Translations under genes and position numbers: made by a program
Notes under the pieces: model-generated
The model's database searches: none
What the model saw: the letters and a program-made list of their open reading frames with translations, nothing else
Told to the model about the DNA's origin: nothing
NCBI GenBank assembly: GCA_017403265.1
Contig: JAFQOJ010000040.1
Coordinates: forward strand, 1-52,782
Source: Clostridia bacterium
GTDB taxonomy: Bacteria > Bacillota > Clostridia > Oscillospirales > Acutalibacteraceae
Length of the DNA: 52,782 nt
Direction of reading: 5' to 3'
In this document: positions 9,752-19,309 of the stretch, piece by piece
Position numbering within the stretch: position 1 is the first letter of the stretch
How the letters are laid out: each line of letters starts with the position of its first letter

Positions 9752-10633
9752 TCACACCGTCACTTCCGTTGAATTTTCTGTTTTTTTCTTTTCTTTATAT
9801 TCGCAAATTTTTTGCCTTACAATTAAATCGTCATAGGTTTTCTTAAAAGTAACCCTGCCGTTGAACTTTTCACCGCAGTCACAAATAAAATTAGCTACAA
9901 ACCAACGATTTTGATACTTCCATTTAGTAACCTTTTTAGCTTTTGCATTACATTTAGGACAATGAAAAATAAGATATTTTTTATCAATGTTTTGGTCCTT
10001 AAGATTAGAGATGCAATAGCTTTTAAAGCGAAGTTTAGCAAAAAATTCGGGATTAGAGGTATCCCTTATAAGCGGCTGGAACCGCTCTTTATTATAACAC
10101 TTTTTTAAAAGATATGCCGCAACAAGACTGTCATCCTTTGCGGTATGGAAATCAATATCATCGGTACTAACCTTTAAAAACTCAGCCGCTAACGAGAGTG
10201 ATACCTGATTTTTATCTTCATATCCTTTTAAGTGCATTTCGCGTTGAATAAACTTTTGCAAATCAAGGTATTTTTCTATTTTAAACCGTACACCTTCTAA
10301 TAGGTTTCCTTCGTTTTCTAAAATAGTATATAGGTCAGAATTACTCCATGTCATAGTTACGGCGTTATCCCCCACCCATAAATTATAGCTTTCTACCGCC
10401 TTATCAAAGGGGATTCCTTTTCGCATAATTTCAGAAGTAATGCCTGTAAGCTTTGCAAATCTGCCCGTAACCTTTTTAGAAATCGCCGATTTTACGGTAA
10501 CTTCAAAGGTGTCTATGATATCAAAATTTTCATTAAGCTTTACAGCACCAATTTGTAATATCTGATTTATAAATCGCTTTTGCTTTACAAAAAAGGTGCT
10601 ATCCCACTCTAAATCAAGAATAATATAATTCAT
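9752..10633 (-). CDS. DEDDh 3'-5' exonuclease with C-terminal zinc ribbon
   Basis: The N-terminal 190 residues form a DnaQ/KapD-like exonuclease domain: the first acidic pair is in ILDLEWD (residues 5-11), a glycine-threonine turn in KLTGIT near residue 65 follows, and the last motif is FHTAKDDSLVAA near residue 160, with His and Asp. The C-terminal hundred residues hold CPKC and CDC, about 25 residues apart, which look like a four-cysteine zinc ribbon. It probably trims RNA or DNA; the substrate is unknown. Its ATG shares one base with the typA stop (TAATG), suggesting coupled translation. Confidence 0.82.
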   Translation of the reverse strand: MNYIILDLEWDSTFFVKQKRFINQILQIGAVKLNENFDIIDTFEVTVKSAISKKVTGRFAKLTGITSEIMRKGIPFDKAVESYNLWVGDNAVTMTWSNSDLYTILENEGNLLEGVRFKIEKYLDLQKFIQREMHLKGYEDKNQVSLSLAAEFLKVSTDDIDFHTAKDDSLVAAYLLKKCYNKERFQPLIRDTSNPEFFAKLRFKSYCISNLKDQNIDKKYLIFHCPKCNAKAKKVTKWKYQNRWFVANFICDCGEKFNGRVTFKKTYDDLIVRQKICEYKEKKKTENSTEVTV

Positions 10634-12456
10634 TATTTTCTCTTCGATTCGTATTTCATTCTTTCTTCTTTATTAAGAATTCTCTTACGCAAGCGTATAT
10701 GGTTTGGGGTAATTTCTACCAGCTCGTCGTCTTTAATAAACTCTAACGACTGCTCAAGACTCAAAACACTGTGCGGTACAAGATGCAAAGCATCATCCGA
10801 GCCTGAAGCACGGGTGTTTGTAAGCTGTTTGCGTTTACAAACATTACATACAATATCCTCGTTTTTAGGATTTTCGCCTACTATCATACCCTCATAAACT
10901 TGGGTAGCAGGACCTATAAACAGCCTGCCGCGGCTTTGGGTATTAAAAAGACCGTAGCCTGTAGATTCACCTGTTTCGTGAACAATAATAGAACCTGTGG
11001 TGCGTTGTTGAATATCACCCTTGTATTCTTCATAACCGTTGAAAACATGGTTCATTATGCCGTTACCGTTGGTATCGGTTAAAAACTGTGAACGGTAACC
11101 TAAAAGTCCGCGCGCGGGTATTAAAAATTCAAGGTGAGATGTGCCGCCCTCGCGAGTACCCATATTTTTAATCTCAGCCTTGCGGTTTCCTAGCCTTTCC
11201 ATAACCGCACCTACATATTCTTCGGGCACCTCTATCATCAAAAGCTCAATAGGCTCTAAAATCTTACCATCGGCATCCTTTTTATAAATAACCTCAGGCG
11301 GTGAAACCTGAAATTCATAACCTTGTCGGCGCATAGTTTCAATAAGAATTGAAAGGTGTAGCTCCCCTCTGCCCGAAACCTTAAATGTATCAGCAGAGTC
11401 GGTTTCTTCAACCCGCAAGCTTACATTAGTCATAACCTCTTTAAATAGGCGGTCGCGAAGATTGCGCGAGGTTACAAACTTGCCATCCTTACCTGCAAAG
11501 GGAGAATTATTAACCATAAAGTTCATAGAAAGGGTTGGCTCATCAATTTTTACAAAAGGTAAAGCCTCTATGTTTTCGGTATCGCAGGCGGTTTCGCCTA
11601 TTTCCAAACTGTCAAGACCTGCAACCTGAATAATATCGCCCACCGTTGCACTTTCTACTTCCTGACGTTTTAAGCCCTTGTACATAAACAGCTTTGCAAT
11701 CTTAAGCTTAGAGTGGCTTCCGTCCTTATGGCAAAGCGCTACAACTTGTCCACTTTTTACAGAACCGCGAATAACACGGCCTACGCCTATGCGACCTAAA
11801 TATTCGTCATATTCAATATTTGTAAAAAGTATCTGCAGCGGTGCTTCGCTATCTCCCTCGGGTGCGTCAATTTCATTTACAATAGCATCAAAAAGCGGAC
11901 GCATATCTTCACCCTTAATATCAGGTGAAAGACTTGCATAGCCATCGCGTCCCGAAGCAAACACAACAGGGAACTCTATTTGTTCTTCGTCGGCACCTAA
12001 TTCGATAAATAAATCCAAAACCTCATCAACAACCTCATGCGGTCTTGCCATGGGTCTATCAATTTTATTTACAACAACCACCGCTTTTTTGCCTAAAGCC
12101 AAAGCCTTTTTAAGCACAAAACGGGTTTGCGGCATACAACCTTCAAATGCATCTACAAGCAATAAAACACCGTCTACCATTTGTAAAATACGCTCAACCT
12201 CACCACCAAAATCGGCATGACCGGGAGTGTCAACAATATTTATTTTAATATCGCCGTACATAACGCTTGTGTTTTTAGAAAGTATGGTTATACCGCGTTC
12301 ACGCTCTAAATCGTTAGAGTCCATAACGCGTTCATCAACAGCTTCATTATCGCGGAAAGTACCGCTTTGCTTTAAAAGCTGATCAACAAGTGTAGTTTTA
12401 CCGTGGTCAACGTGCGCAATAATCGCTACATTTCGCAAGCTTTCTATCTTTGCCAT
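10633..12456 (-). CDS. typA: Ribosome-associated GTPase TypA/BipA
   Basis: TypA/BipA is a translational GTPase related to EF-G and LepA that assists ribosome assembly and stress adaptation. The 607-aa protein has the G1 loop HVDHGKTT (residues 15-22), switch I ERERGITI, G3 DTPGHADFGGE, and G4 NKIDRP. The C-terminal half contains the BipA hallmarks RGLLGYRSQFLTDTNGNGI and the TRASGSDDALHLVPH stretch. Length is typical. It is the first gene of a three-gene minus-strand unit and has its own promoter upstream. Confidence 0.97.
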   Translation of the reverse strand: MAKIESLRNVAIIAHVDHGKTTLVDQLLKQSGTFRDNEAVDERVMDSNDLERERGITILSKNTSVMYGDIKINIVDTPGHADFGGEVERILQMVDGVLLLVDAFEGCMPQTRFVLKKALALGKKAVVVVNKIDRPMARPHEVVDEVLDLFIELGADEEQIEFPVVFASGRDGYASLSPDIKGEDMRPLFDAIVNEIDAPEGDSEAPLQILFTNIEYDEYLGRIGVGRVIRGSVKSGQVVALCHKDGSHSKLKIAKLFMYKGLKRQEVESATVGDIIQVAGLDSLEIGETACDTENIEALPFVKIDEPTLSMNFMVNNSPFAGKDGKFVTSRNLRDRLFKEVMTNVSLRVEETDSADTFKVSGRGELHLSILIETMRRQGYEFQVSPPEVIYKKDADGKILEPIELLMIEVPEEYVGAVMERLGNRKAEIKNMGTREGGTSHLEFLIPARGLLGYRSQFLTDTNGNGIMNHVFNGYEEYKGDIQQRTTGSIIVHETGESTGYGLFNTQSRGRLFIGPATQVYEGMIVGENPKNEDIVCNVCKRKQLTNTRASGSDDALHLVPHSVLSLEQSLEFIKDDELVEITPNHIRLRKRILNKEERMKYESKRK

Positions 12457-12494
12457 TAAAATTCCCCATTATATAAACATAATTTAACTTATAT

Positions 12495-12523
12495 ATTATA
12501 TTATATACTGTTTGCTTTGTCAA
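12495..12523 (-). promoter_or_regulatory. typA promoter
   Basis: Minus-strand TTGACA (12523-12518), a 17-bp spacer and TATAAT (12500-12495) lie about 40 bases before the typA ATG. It is a perfect consensus -35 with a perfect -10. Confidence 0.8.
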
Positions 12524-12548
12524 ACAAATATGCTATTTTTTAAACAAA

Positions 12549-12588
12549 AAATAAACACTGAGCACAAAAAGTTGCTCAGTGTTTATTT
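12549..12588 (-). terminator. Terminator of the class A PBP gene
   Basis: Arms at 12549-12564 and 12573-12588 (AAATAAACACTGAGCA and its complement) form a 16-bp stem. On the minus strand it follows the PBP stop and is trailed by a run of six T, as expected for an intrinsic terminator. Confidence 0.85.
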
Positions 12589-12594
12589 ATTACT

Positions 12595-15111
12595 TTACAA
12601 AAGTTCATCAGGTGAACCCGAAGTGTCTTCTGAACTGCTTTCAGAACTGCTGGTACTTTCTTCCGAAGTAACGGTAGATTCCGTTGGAGCACTTGCCGAA
12701 GTATCTTCACTCGGTACTGAAGAAGTGTCAGAAGACACACTTGAACCGCTGCTTGTCGAAGTATCAGAAGATGTATTCGAGCTTGCGTTACCCGAGCTAG
12801 CTACAGAAGACGGATTAGAAGACTGAATATTAGAAGAATTATTAGAAATCACTGATGAAGTATTGGGTTTTGAAGAAGTAATCGGTTTTGAGGATTCAGT
12901 AGGCTTTGAAGGTTTAGATTCTTTTTCTTCCTCCTCTTTCTTTTCCTCTTCTTCCTCGTCGGGCAGGTAGTCCTCCTCTTTTAAGATTTTACCTGGGCTT
13001 GTTCCGTCCTTATAATATCCGTCGCCCTTGCGGTAAACATCATCACTGTCCTCGAATTCCTTAATTTCTAAATCCTCATGAATTTCACGCATAACATCAC
13101 GCCAAATACTCTTTGCGGCACTTGTGTTATAAACGCGGTAATTATGGTCAAACCCGTACCATACCGAGCCTATATAATAAGGCGTACCGCCTACAAGCCA
13201 AGAGTCCTTGGTATCGCTAGAAGTACCTGTTTTAGCATAGCATTTCATACGGTAGTTATATCCCGCAACTGTGCGTCCGGTACCACCCTCTTTATAAACA
13301 ACCTCACGCAAGAGATGGTTCATAATGGTGGCAGTATCTTCACCTATAGCGCGCTTGCCCTTTTGTGGCTCTAAAATAACATTACCGCTAATATCAACAA
13401 CCTTATAATAGGTTGTGGGGGTGTAATATATACCGCCGTTACCGAATATTGCAAAAGCCGCCGCCGACTCTGTAGGTGTGATACCGTAGGTACAACCGCC
13501 AAGCGCCAACGAGGATGCGTTTTTATCGCTTTTTACAAGATGCTTTAAATTAAGCTTTTTGGTTAAGAATTTATACGAATCGTTAATTCCAACCTCATCA
13601 AGAAGCCTTACAGGCACCGCATTCATAGAATGCCTTAGCGCATAATTCAGCGGTACCTTACCCATATATTCGCCAAACCATTCTTTAGGTCCTGGTTTTT
13701 TGTAGCCGTAATAATTCTTTATGGGCTCGTCTAAAACAGTAGTAGTGTAGTCACAGATATCCTTTTCAATTACCTGTGCATAAACACCTAATGGCTTCAT
13801 GGTAGAGCCGGGTTGACGCGGAACATTGTAAGCGCGGTTAAGGCCGCGGTTGACGGTTTTTTCGCCCGCGCCACCCATTATACCTACAATATGCCCCTTG
13901 TAGTCCAGAATGGTCATAGCCGACTGCACACGCTCGCGCTCTCCCTCTTCATTACGCCTTGTTTCGTAAAAATAACGGCTTTCCTTGCTATAGGTATCTT
14001 CCATAACAGACTGAATTTCGGGATTTACGGTAGAATAAATTTTAAATCCGCCGTTATAAAACATTTGCGAAGCGATTTTTTCATCGCAATTATATTTCTG
14101 GGCCAAATCTGTAATTACATTTTGGATTAAAGTATCAATAAAATAATTGTTAATTTCGCTGTCAAGATTTTCTTTTTGAGAAAAGTCCAACTTAACTTCT
14201 TCGTCATAAGCTTTGTTATATTCTTTTTTAGATATATACCCCTGCTCATACATTGCCGTAAGTACAACTTTGCGACGGTATGTGTTCTCCTCCATATTTA
14301 TAGCAGGACTGTATCTTGAAGGATTTTTAGTTATAGCCGCGATTGAAGCACACTCAGCAAGGGTTAGTTCGTCAACATCCTTACTGAAATAGTAGTTTGC
14401 CGCAACCTGAACACCGTTAATACCGCTGCCTAATGCAATTGTATTGAGGTATGCTTCTAATATTTCGTCCTTAGAAAGCTCAGTTTCAACTGCGAGCGCT
14501 CTTATAATTTCACGTATTTTTCTCGAATAATCCCTTGCTTTATCAGACGTAATATTTTTAATAAGCTGTTGCGTAATGGTGGAGCCTCCAAACTCAACCG
14601 AGCTAAACTTTAAAATTTGGTTTGCCACCGCTAAGAAGGTGCGTTTCCAATCAACACCGCCATGTTTTAAAAAGTCTTGGTCTTCAATAGCAATAAAAGC
14701 ATTTTGCAAATTTTTTGGAACCTTTTTAAGAGATATCCAAATACGGTTTTCATCCCCGTGAATACGCTTATATTCCTGCCATTTTCCGTCTTCATCCTTT
14801 GCGTAGACAATAGAAGTCATATTAAGCTCAAGATTACGGATGTTAGAAACTATTTTTTTAGAACCCAATGGGTCAAACCCTTCAAAAATACTTTCCCCAC
14901 CCGAAAAAAGAGTGGTTAAAAATATAGTAAAAATTAAAACAACCGAAACTAAATTTAAAGAATAATTTTTAAGTTCTTGGCTTTTAAGAGTTTTCAGATA
15001 CTTAATAGCTTTTTTCATCCAATCAAACGCTATCAAGGCGTATTTACGCACCACTTTGAAAGCCAGCTTCGAATAATGAATAGCCTTGTTCAAAAGCTGT
15101 TTGAAATACAT
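12595..15111 (-). CDS. Class A penicillin-binding protein (PBP1A-type transglycosylase/transpeptidase)
   Basis: A bifunctional peptidoglycan synthase anchored by one membrane segment near residues 50-70. The glycosyltransferase domain shows AIEDQDFLKHGG with the catalytic Glu and GGSTITQQLIKN. The transpeptidase has the nucleophile Ser436 and Lys439 in QPGSTMK, SMN in RHSMNAVP, and KTG at 627. I start at the ATG at 15111 (838 aa), nine bases after AAAGG; an ATG at 15120 abuts that site. After the catalytic part comes a run of Glu/Lys and then roughly 110 residues rich in Ser, Thr, Pro and Glu, probably a disordered extracellular tail. Confidence 0.94.
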   Translation of the reverse strand: MYFKQLLNKAIHYSKLAFKVVRKYALIAFDWMKKAIKYLKTLKSQELKNYSLNLVSVVLIFTIFLTTLFSGGESIFEGFDPLGSKKIVSNIRNLELNMTSIVYAKDEDGKWQEYKRIHGDENRIWISLKKVPKNLQNAFIAIEDQDFLKHGGVDWKRTFLAVANQILKFSSVEFGGSTITQQLIKNITSDKARDYSRKIREIIRALAVETELSKDEILEAYLNTIALGSGINGVQVAANYYFSKDVDELTLAECASIAAITKNPSRYSPAINMEENTYRRKVVLTAMYEQGYISKKEYNKAYDEEVKLDFSQKENLDSEINNYFIDTLIQNVITDLAQKYNCDEKIASQMFYNGGFKIYSTVNPEIQSVMEDTYSKESRYFYETRRNEEGERERVQSAMTILDYKGHIVGIMGGAGEKTVNRGLNRAYNVPRQPGSTMKPLGVYAQVIEKDICDYTTTVLDEPIKNYYGYKKPGPKEWFGEYMGKVPLNYALRHSMNAVPVRLLDEVGINDSYKFLTKKLNLKHLVKSDKNASSLALGGCTYGITPTESAAAFAIFGNGGIYYTPTTYYKVVDISGNVILEPQKGKRAIGEDTATIMNHLLREVVYKEGGTGRTVAGYNYRMKCYAKTGTSSDTKDSWLVGGTPYYIGSVWYGFDHNYRVYNTSAAKSIWRDVMREIHEDLEIKEFEDSDDVYRKGDGYYKDGTSPGKILKEEDYLPDEEEEEKKEEEEKESKPSKPTESSKPITSSKPNTSSVISNNSSNIQSSNPSSVASSGNASSNTSSDTSTSSGSSVSSDTSSVPSEDTSASAPTESTVTSEESTSSSESSSEDTSGSPDELL

Positions 15112-15152
15112 AAAAATCATCCTTTCCTTAAAATTCCAACATTGGTCATACC

Positions 15153-15181
15153 ATTATACCACTTTTCAACTGATTTGGCAA
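15153..15181 (-). promoter_or_regulatory. Class A PBP promoter
   Basis: Minus-strand TTGCCA (15181-15176), 17-bp spacer, TATAAT (15158-15153), about 40 bases before the PBP start. Confidence 0.7.
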
Positions 15182-15237
15182 TTATTTTTTAACTTTTGCA
15201 AAAATGTTAATTTTTTCTAAACATTACTATATTATTC

Positions 15238-15276
15238 TTGAATCCCACAACAAATAGTATATAATATAAATACTAT
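15238..15276 (+). promoter_or_regulatory. Promoter and possible operator of the fused ABC transporter
   Basis: TTGAAT (15238-15243), a 16-bp spacer and TATAAT (15260-15265) precede the transporter by about 47 bases. The inverted repeat ATAGTAT (15254-15260) / ATACTAT (15270-15276) straddles the -10 box and could bind a repressor; its protein is unknown and not adjacent. Confidence 0.55.
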
Positions 15277-15311
15277 GCTATATTTGTGAAAATCACGAAA
15301 GGAAATGATGT

Positions 15312-18300
15312 ATGTTAAGTCTAAAAAGCATAACAAAGGACTATTCAACCGGCAATACAAAGGTTGAAGCGCTTAAAGGTGTAAGCATTGACTTTCGCAA
15401 AGCAGAATTTGTTTCGGTTTTAGGTCAGTCAGGCTGCGGTAAAACCACCCTGCTTAATATAATAGGCGGTCTTGATAAATATACCAAGGGCGACCTTTTT
15501 ATTAACGGTGTTTCTACTAAGCACTTTAAGGATAGGGACTGGGACAACTACCGTAACCACTCGGTAGGCTTTGTTTTCCAAAGCTATAACCTTATCCCAC
15601 ACCAATCGGTTTTACAAAATGTAGAGCTTGCGCTTTCTCTTTCGGGTGTTTCCCGTCGCGAGCGTAAAAGACGTGCTAAGGAAGCACTCGAAAAGGTAGG
15701 GCTTGGCGACCAGCTTAGAAAGAAGCCGAGTGAGATGTCAGGCGGACAAATGCAGCGTGTTGCAATTGCCCGCGCAATTGTAAACAACCCCGATATTATA
15801 TTGGCTGACGAGCCTACAGGCGCACTTGATACCGAAACCAGCGTACAGGTTATGGAAATTTTAAAGGAAATTTCTAAAGACCGTCTTGTTATAATGGTAA
15901 CCCACAACCCTGAGCTTGCCGAAAAGTACTCAACCCGTATTATCCGTATGCTTGACGGTGTTGTAACAAGCGATACCGCTCCCTTAAGTGAGGAAGAGCT
16001 AGCCCTTGTAACTCCCTTATCAAACGAAGACAAAAAGAAAAAGCGCAAAAAGCAAAAAATGCCTTCAATGTCGCTTGGTACATCCTTTTCCCTTTCGCTT
16101 AAAAACCTTTTCACCAAAAAAGGCAGAACTGCGCTTACTTCATTTGCAGGAAGCATTGGCATTATAGGTATTGCGCTTATTTTTGCAGTGTCGCAAGGTA
16201 TGACAACCTATATTGATATACTTCAGGAGGACACCCTTTCTTCCTACCCTATCACCCTTGAAAATCAGTCGATGGATATTTCGTCATTGCTTGAAACCTT
16301 CATAGGCACGGCAAAATCGGCGGAAGGGCACGAGAAGGATGCCATTTATCAAAAATCGATGGTTTACGATATGGTAAATGCCCTTAATACCGCTTCGGCT
16401 AAGGAAAACGACCTTAAATCCTTTAAAACCTACCTTGAAAATCAGTTAGCAGAGGATAGCGCAAACCAAGAACTTAAAGACGCCGTAAACGGTATTTCTT
16501 ATACCTATGACTTTGATCTGCTTGTATACACTGAAAATATTGACGGCAAGATTATCCGCTCAGATTCAGAACAGCTTATGCAGGAAGTTTTGCTTGAACA
16601 CTTCGGTATGGATATGTCAACCATGTTGGACATGGGGAAAAGCAGTGGTATGACAAGTATGATGCCAATGGGTAGCGGTATGGTGCTTTGGCAAGAAATG
16701 CTTTCGGGTGATAACGGTAATCTTATAAACCCACTTATTAAAAAACAGTACGATATGATTTACGGCAATTGGCCTAACAATTATAACGAAATTGTTTTAA
16801 TTGTAGACGAGAATAACGAGCTTGACGATATGGCGCTCTACTCTTTAGGTCTTAAATCTAAAGAAGAAATTGATGCTATGACTAAAGCTGCAATAAACGG
16901 CGATAAAATCGATTACGAAAGTAAAAAATGGTCTTACGAAGAAATTTGTGATCGCGATTTTAAGGTTATCCTTAACTCTGATTGCTACACCCTTGATAAA
17001 GAAAGCGGACTTTATACCGACCTTCGCGAAACCGAAGCGGGTCTTAAATACCTTTACGATAACGGAACAACTATTAAGGTTACAGGTATTATCCGTCCTA
17101 ATGAGGATGCGGTTTCCACTATGCTTAGAGGCTCTATTGCCTATACAAAGGAGCTTACGGAATTTGTCGTAAATAAAGCTCATAAATCAGATGCTATTAA
17201 GGCACAAAAGGAAAATAAGCAGACAGATATTTTTACAAAGCTTCCGTTTGGTGAAAACAGTCAGAACCTTACTGATAAGGAAAAACAAGCCGAATTTAAA
17301 AAATACCTTAGCACCCTAGACGATAACGAAAAAGCTGTAACCTATGTTAAAATTATGTGCGTACCTGAAAAAAAGGATGTTGACAAGTTTGTAAAGAATA
17401 GTATGAAGGGTAAAAAACGTGAAGATATTGAAGAAACCTTAGCACCTATACTTTCAAAGCAAACAGGTATGGCAGATGCCGAAATGACCGACTACTTGTC
17501 TTCTATGAAAGAGGATGACTTAGAAGAAATTTTTGCCTCTATCCTTGAAGAGCAGTATAAGGCTCAATACGCACAAAGCGTTACCGGACAGTTGGCAACA
17601 ATGCCAAAAGAACAGCTTATTATGGCGCTTGATAACGCAAAATCCAGCTTCACTACCGAGCAATGTGCCCTTTATTACGACGAGGTTTTAGAGTTTTCGG
17701 ACTCTACCTACGACAAAAATATGCGTGAACTCGGCTTTGTTAATTTAGATACCCCATCAAGTATAAATATTTATGCCACAACCTTTGAAAATAAAGATGT
17801 TATTGAAGCCGCCATTGCCGACTATAATGAAGGTGTTGAAGAGCTTTCAAAGATAAAATACATTGATTATGTAGGTATAATGATGTCATCTATTACCACC
17901 ATTATAAATGCTATAACCTATGTGCTTATTGCCTTTGTTGCGGTTTCCCTTGTGGTATCCTCTATTATGATAGGTGTTATTACACTTATTTCAGTGCAAG
18001 AACGCACTAAGGAAATTGGTATATTGCGTGCTATAGGTGCTTCAAAGCGCAATGTTTCAACAATGTTTAATGCCGAAACAGTGATAATAGGCTTTACTTC
18101 GGGCGCATTAGGTGTGCTTATAACCTATTTATTATGTATTCCGATAAATATTATTTTACACCACCTTACAGGTATAAATAATCTTAACGCTATACTCCCT
18201 TTGCCTGTGGCAATAATTCTTGTAGCAATAAGCGTATTGCTTACTATGCTTTCGGGACTTATTCCTTCCCGCAGTGCCGCTAAAAAGGACCCCGTAATAG

Positions 18301-18317
18301 CGCTTAGAACTGAATAA
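15312..18317 (+). CDS. ABC transporter, fused ATPase and FtsX-type permease
   Basis: A 1001-aa single-chain MacB-like transporter half. Residues 1-220 are an ABC ATPase of the LolD/MacB class: Walker A GQSGCGKTT, the Q-loop in FVFQSYNLIPHQ, the signature MSGGQMQRVAIARA and Walker B IILADEPTGALD. A basic linker follows (KKKKRKKQK), then TM1 near residue 265, an extracytoplasmic domain of about 570 residues, and three C-terminal TM segments of the FtsX/MacB permease fold, including the GILRAIGASKRNV loop. Such proteins often export or expel antimicrobial peptides or act on cell-wall processes; the substrate here is unknown. It is monocistronic, with its own promoter and terminator. Confidence 0.9.
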   Translation: MLSLKSITKDYSTGNTKVEALKGVSIDFRKAEFVSVLGQSGCGKTTLLNIIGGLDKYTKGDLFINGVSTKHFKDRDWDNYRNHSVGFVFQSYNLIPHQSVLQNVELALSLSGVSRRERKRRAKEALEKVGLGDQLRKKPSEMSGGQMQRVAIARAIVNNPDIILADEPTGALDTETSVQVMEILKEISKDRLVIMVTHNPELAEKYSTRIIRMLDGVVTSDTAPLSEEELALVTPLSNEDKKKKRKKQKMPSMSLGTSFSLSLKNLFTKKGRTALTSFAGSIGIIGIALIFAVSQGMTTYIDILQEDTLSSYPITLENQSMDISSLLETFIGTAKSAEGHEKDAIYQKSMVYDMVNALNTASAKENDLKSFKTYLENQLAEDSANQELKDAVNGISYTYDFDLLVYTENIDGKIIRSDSEQLMQEVLLEHFGMDMSTMLDMGKSSGMTSMMPMGSGMVLWQEMLSGDNGNLINPLIKKQYDMIYGNWPNNYNEIVLIVDENNELDDMALYSLGLKSKEEIDAMTKAAINGDKIDYESKKWSYEEICDRDFKVILNSDCYTLDKESGLYTDLRETEAGLKYLYDNGTTIKVTGIIRPNEDAVSTMLRGSIAYTKELTEFVVNKAHKSDAIKAQKENKQTDIFTKLPFGENSQNLTDKEKQAEFKKYLSTLDDNEKAVTYVKIMCVPEKKDVDKFVKNSMKGKKREDIEETLAPILSKQTGMADAEMTDYLSSMKEDDLEEIFASILEEQYKAQYAQSVTGQLATMPKEQLIMALDNAKSSFTTEQCALYYDEVLEFSDSTYDKNMRELGFVNLDTPSSINIYATTFENKDVIEAAIADYNEGVEELSKIKYIDYVGIMMSSITTIINAITYVLIAFVAVSLVVSSIMIGVITLISVQERTKEIGILRAIGASKRNVSTMFNAETVIIGFTSGALGVLITYLLCIPINIILHHLTGINNLNAILPLPVAIILVAISVLLTMLSGLIPSRSAAKKDPVIALRTE

Positions 18318-18323
18318 ATATAC

Positions 18324-18364
18324 AAAAGGGCTGCCTTACTTTTTGATGAGGCAGCCCCTTTTTA
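18324..18364 (+). terminator. Terminator after the fused ABC transporter
   Basis: GGGCTGCC (18328-18335) and GGCAGCCC (18350-18357), flanked by A and T runs, form a stem followed by CTTTTT. The T run overlaps the stop codon of the convergent AraC gene, so it probably serves both strands. Confidence 0.85.
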
Positions 18365-19153
18365 ATACTTGATTCGTATATTCTCGTTTTGTCCGAATTC
18401 TTTAGGTGTATAGCCAAAGCGTTTTTTAAATAGCTTTGAAAAATATTTAACGTCGTTAAATCCTGATTTATCACTAACTTCACTCACATTATAAAATCCG
18501 CTGTGCAACAGCTGTGAGGCTACCTCCAATTTAAGATTTAATATATACTGCTTTGGGGAAACCTCATATATCATTTTAAAAAGTTTTCTAAAATATGTTT
18601 GCGAAATGGCGCACATATTTGCAAGATATGAAATATCAATCTCTTCACTGCGAAAGTGTGTATGGATATAGTCGATAGCATTCTTAATTTTTTGATCACC
18701 TGTTACCAAGTCAATAATGTGTTCGTGCTCCTGACAGTTTAAATAATAAAGCAGCTCGTAAAGTAGGGATGTGCACTTATAACGGTAGCCCTGCTTTTTT
18801 TCTTTCCATACATCGTACATTTTGATTGCAAGGCTTTCCACAAACGGAACATCCTTAGCTTTAATAGTTTCAATTTTGTTTTTTCGATTAAAGCTATAGT
18901 TTATAAAATGTATTGCAATAAGCTTTTCTCCATCGGTTTTTTGGGTATAATCGGCGTTTTTAGGTAAATACAAAATATCACCCTTACGCACCGTAAAGGA
19001 TTTATCCGCGGTTTTGAATTTTCCGCTACCAGAAAGCCTAAGACTTATACTGTCATAATTTCTTGAATGGCTTTTTTGCACCTTTTCAGTTTTGCGACTG
19101 ATTTTAAAAATGCCCAATAATTCTAGCGATAATTCATTTTCAGCAAAGAACAT
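18362..19153 (-). CDS. AraC-family regulator (divergent to carbohydrate locus)
   Basis: 263 aa. The N-terminal half is cupin-like, with GDILYLPKNADYTQ near residue 52, a ligand-sensing beta-barrel pattern. The C-terminal 100 residues hold two helix-turn-helix motifs of the AraC/XylS type: IDISYLANMCAISQTYFRKLFK and, after it, VSEVSDKSGFNDVKYFSKLF-like sequence ending in KRFGYTPKEF. It is transcribed away from the five-gene locus starting at 19310 with about 155 bp between, so it most likely activates that locus in response to a sugar. The inducer cannot be read from the sequence. Confidence 0.9.
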   Translation of the reverse strand: MFFAENELSLELLGIFKISRKTEKVQKSHSRNYDSISLRLSGSGKFKTADKSFTVRKGDILYLPKNADYTQKTDGEKLIAIHFINYSFNRKNKIETIKAKDVPFVESLAIKMYDVWKEKKQGYRYKCTSLLYELLYYLNCQEHEHIIDLVTGDQKIKNAIDYIHTHFRSEEIDISYLANMCAISQTYFRKLFKMIYEVSPKQYILNLKLEVASQLLHSGFYNVSEVSDKSGFNDVKYFSKLFKKRFGYTPKEFGQNENIRIKY

Positions 19154-19309
19154 TTAACATCTCTTTTCGTGATTCCTTTAATTCTTTATATCATTTTTAA
19201 ATTATTTTGTCAAGTTTCGTTTTGTACACCTTTTTGAACATTTTGTAGGTTTTCATTGAGGTGGTTTTGTTTTATACTAAAATTGTAAAATTAAAAGGAG
19301 GTTTTATTT
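19154..19309. promoter_or_regulatory. Divergent control region of AraC gene and five-gene locus
   Basis: AT-rich 156-bp spacer. On the plus strand a TATACT box near 19274 has no good -35 partner 17 bp upstream, as expected for an activator-dependent promoter. A strong AAAGGAGG ribosome binding site stands just before the ATG at 19310. Confidence 0.45.

Noticed and set aside
12512..12826. Plus-strand open frame opposite the PBP tail, Ser/Glu/Val-rich, 104 codons
   Set aside because: It is a shadow of the low-complexity Ser/Thr repeat codons of the PBP gene on the minus strand, and has no ribosome binding site.
15584..16162. 192-codon minus-strand open frame within the ABC transporter gene
   Set aside because: It lies over the ATPase domain, whose motifs are all on the plus strand; length alone comes from codon bias.
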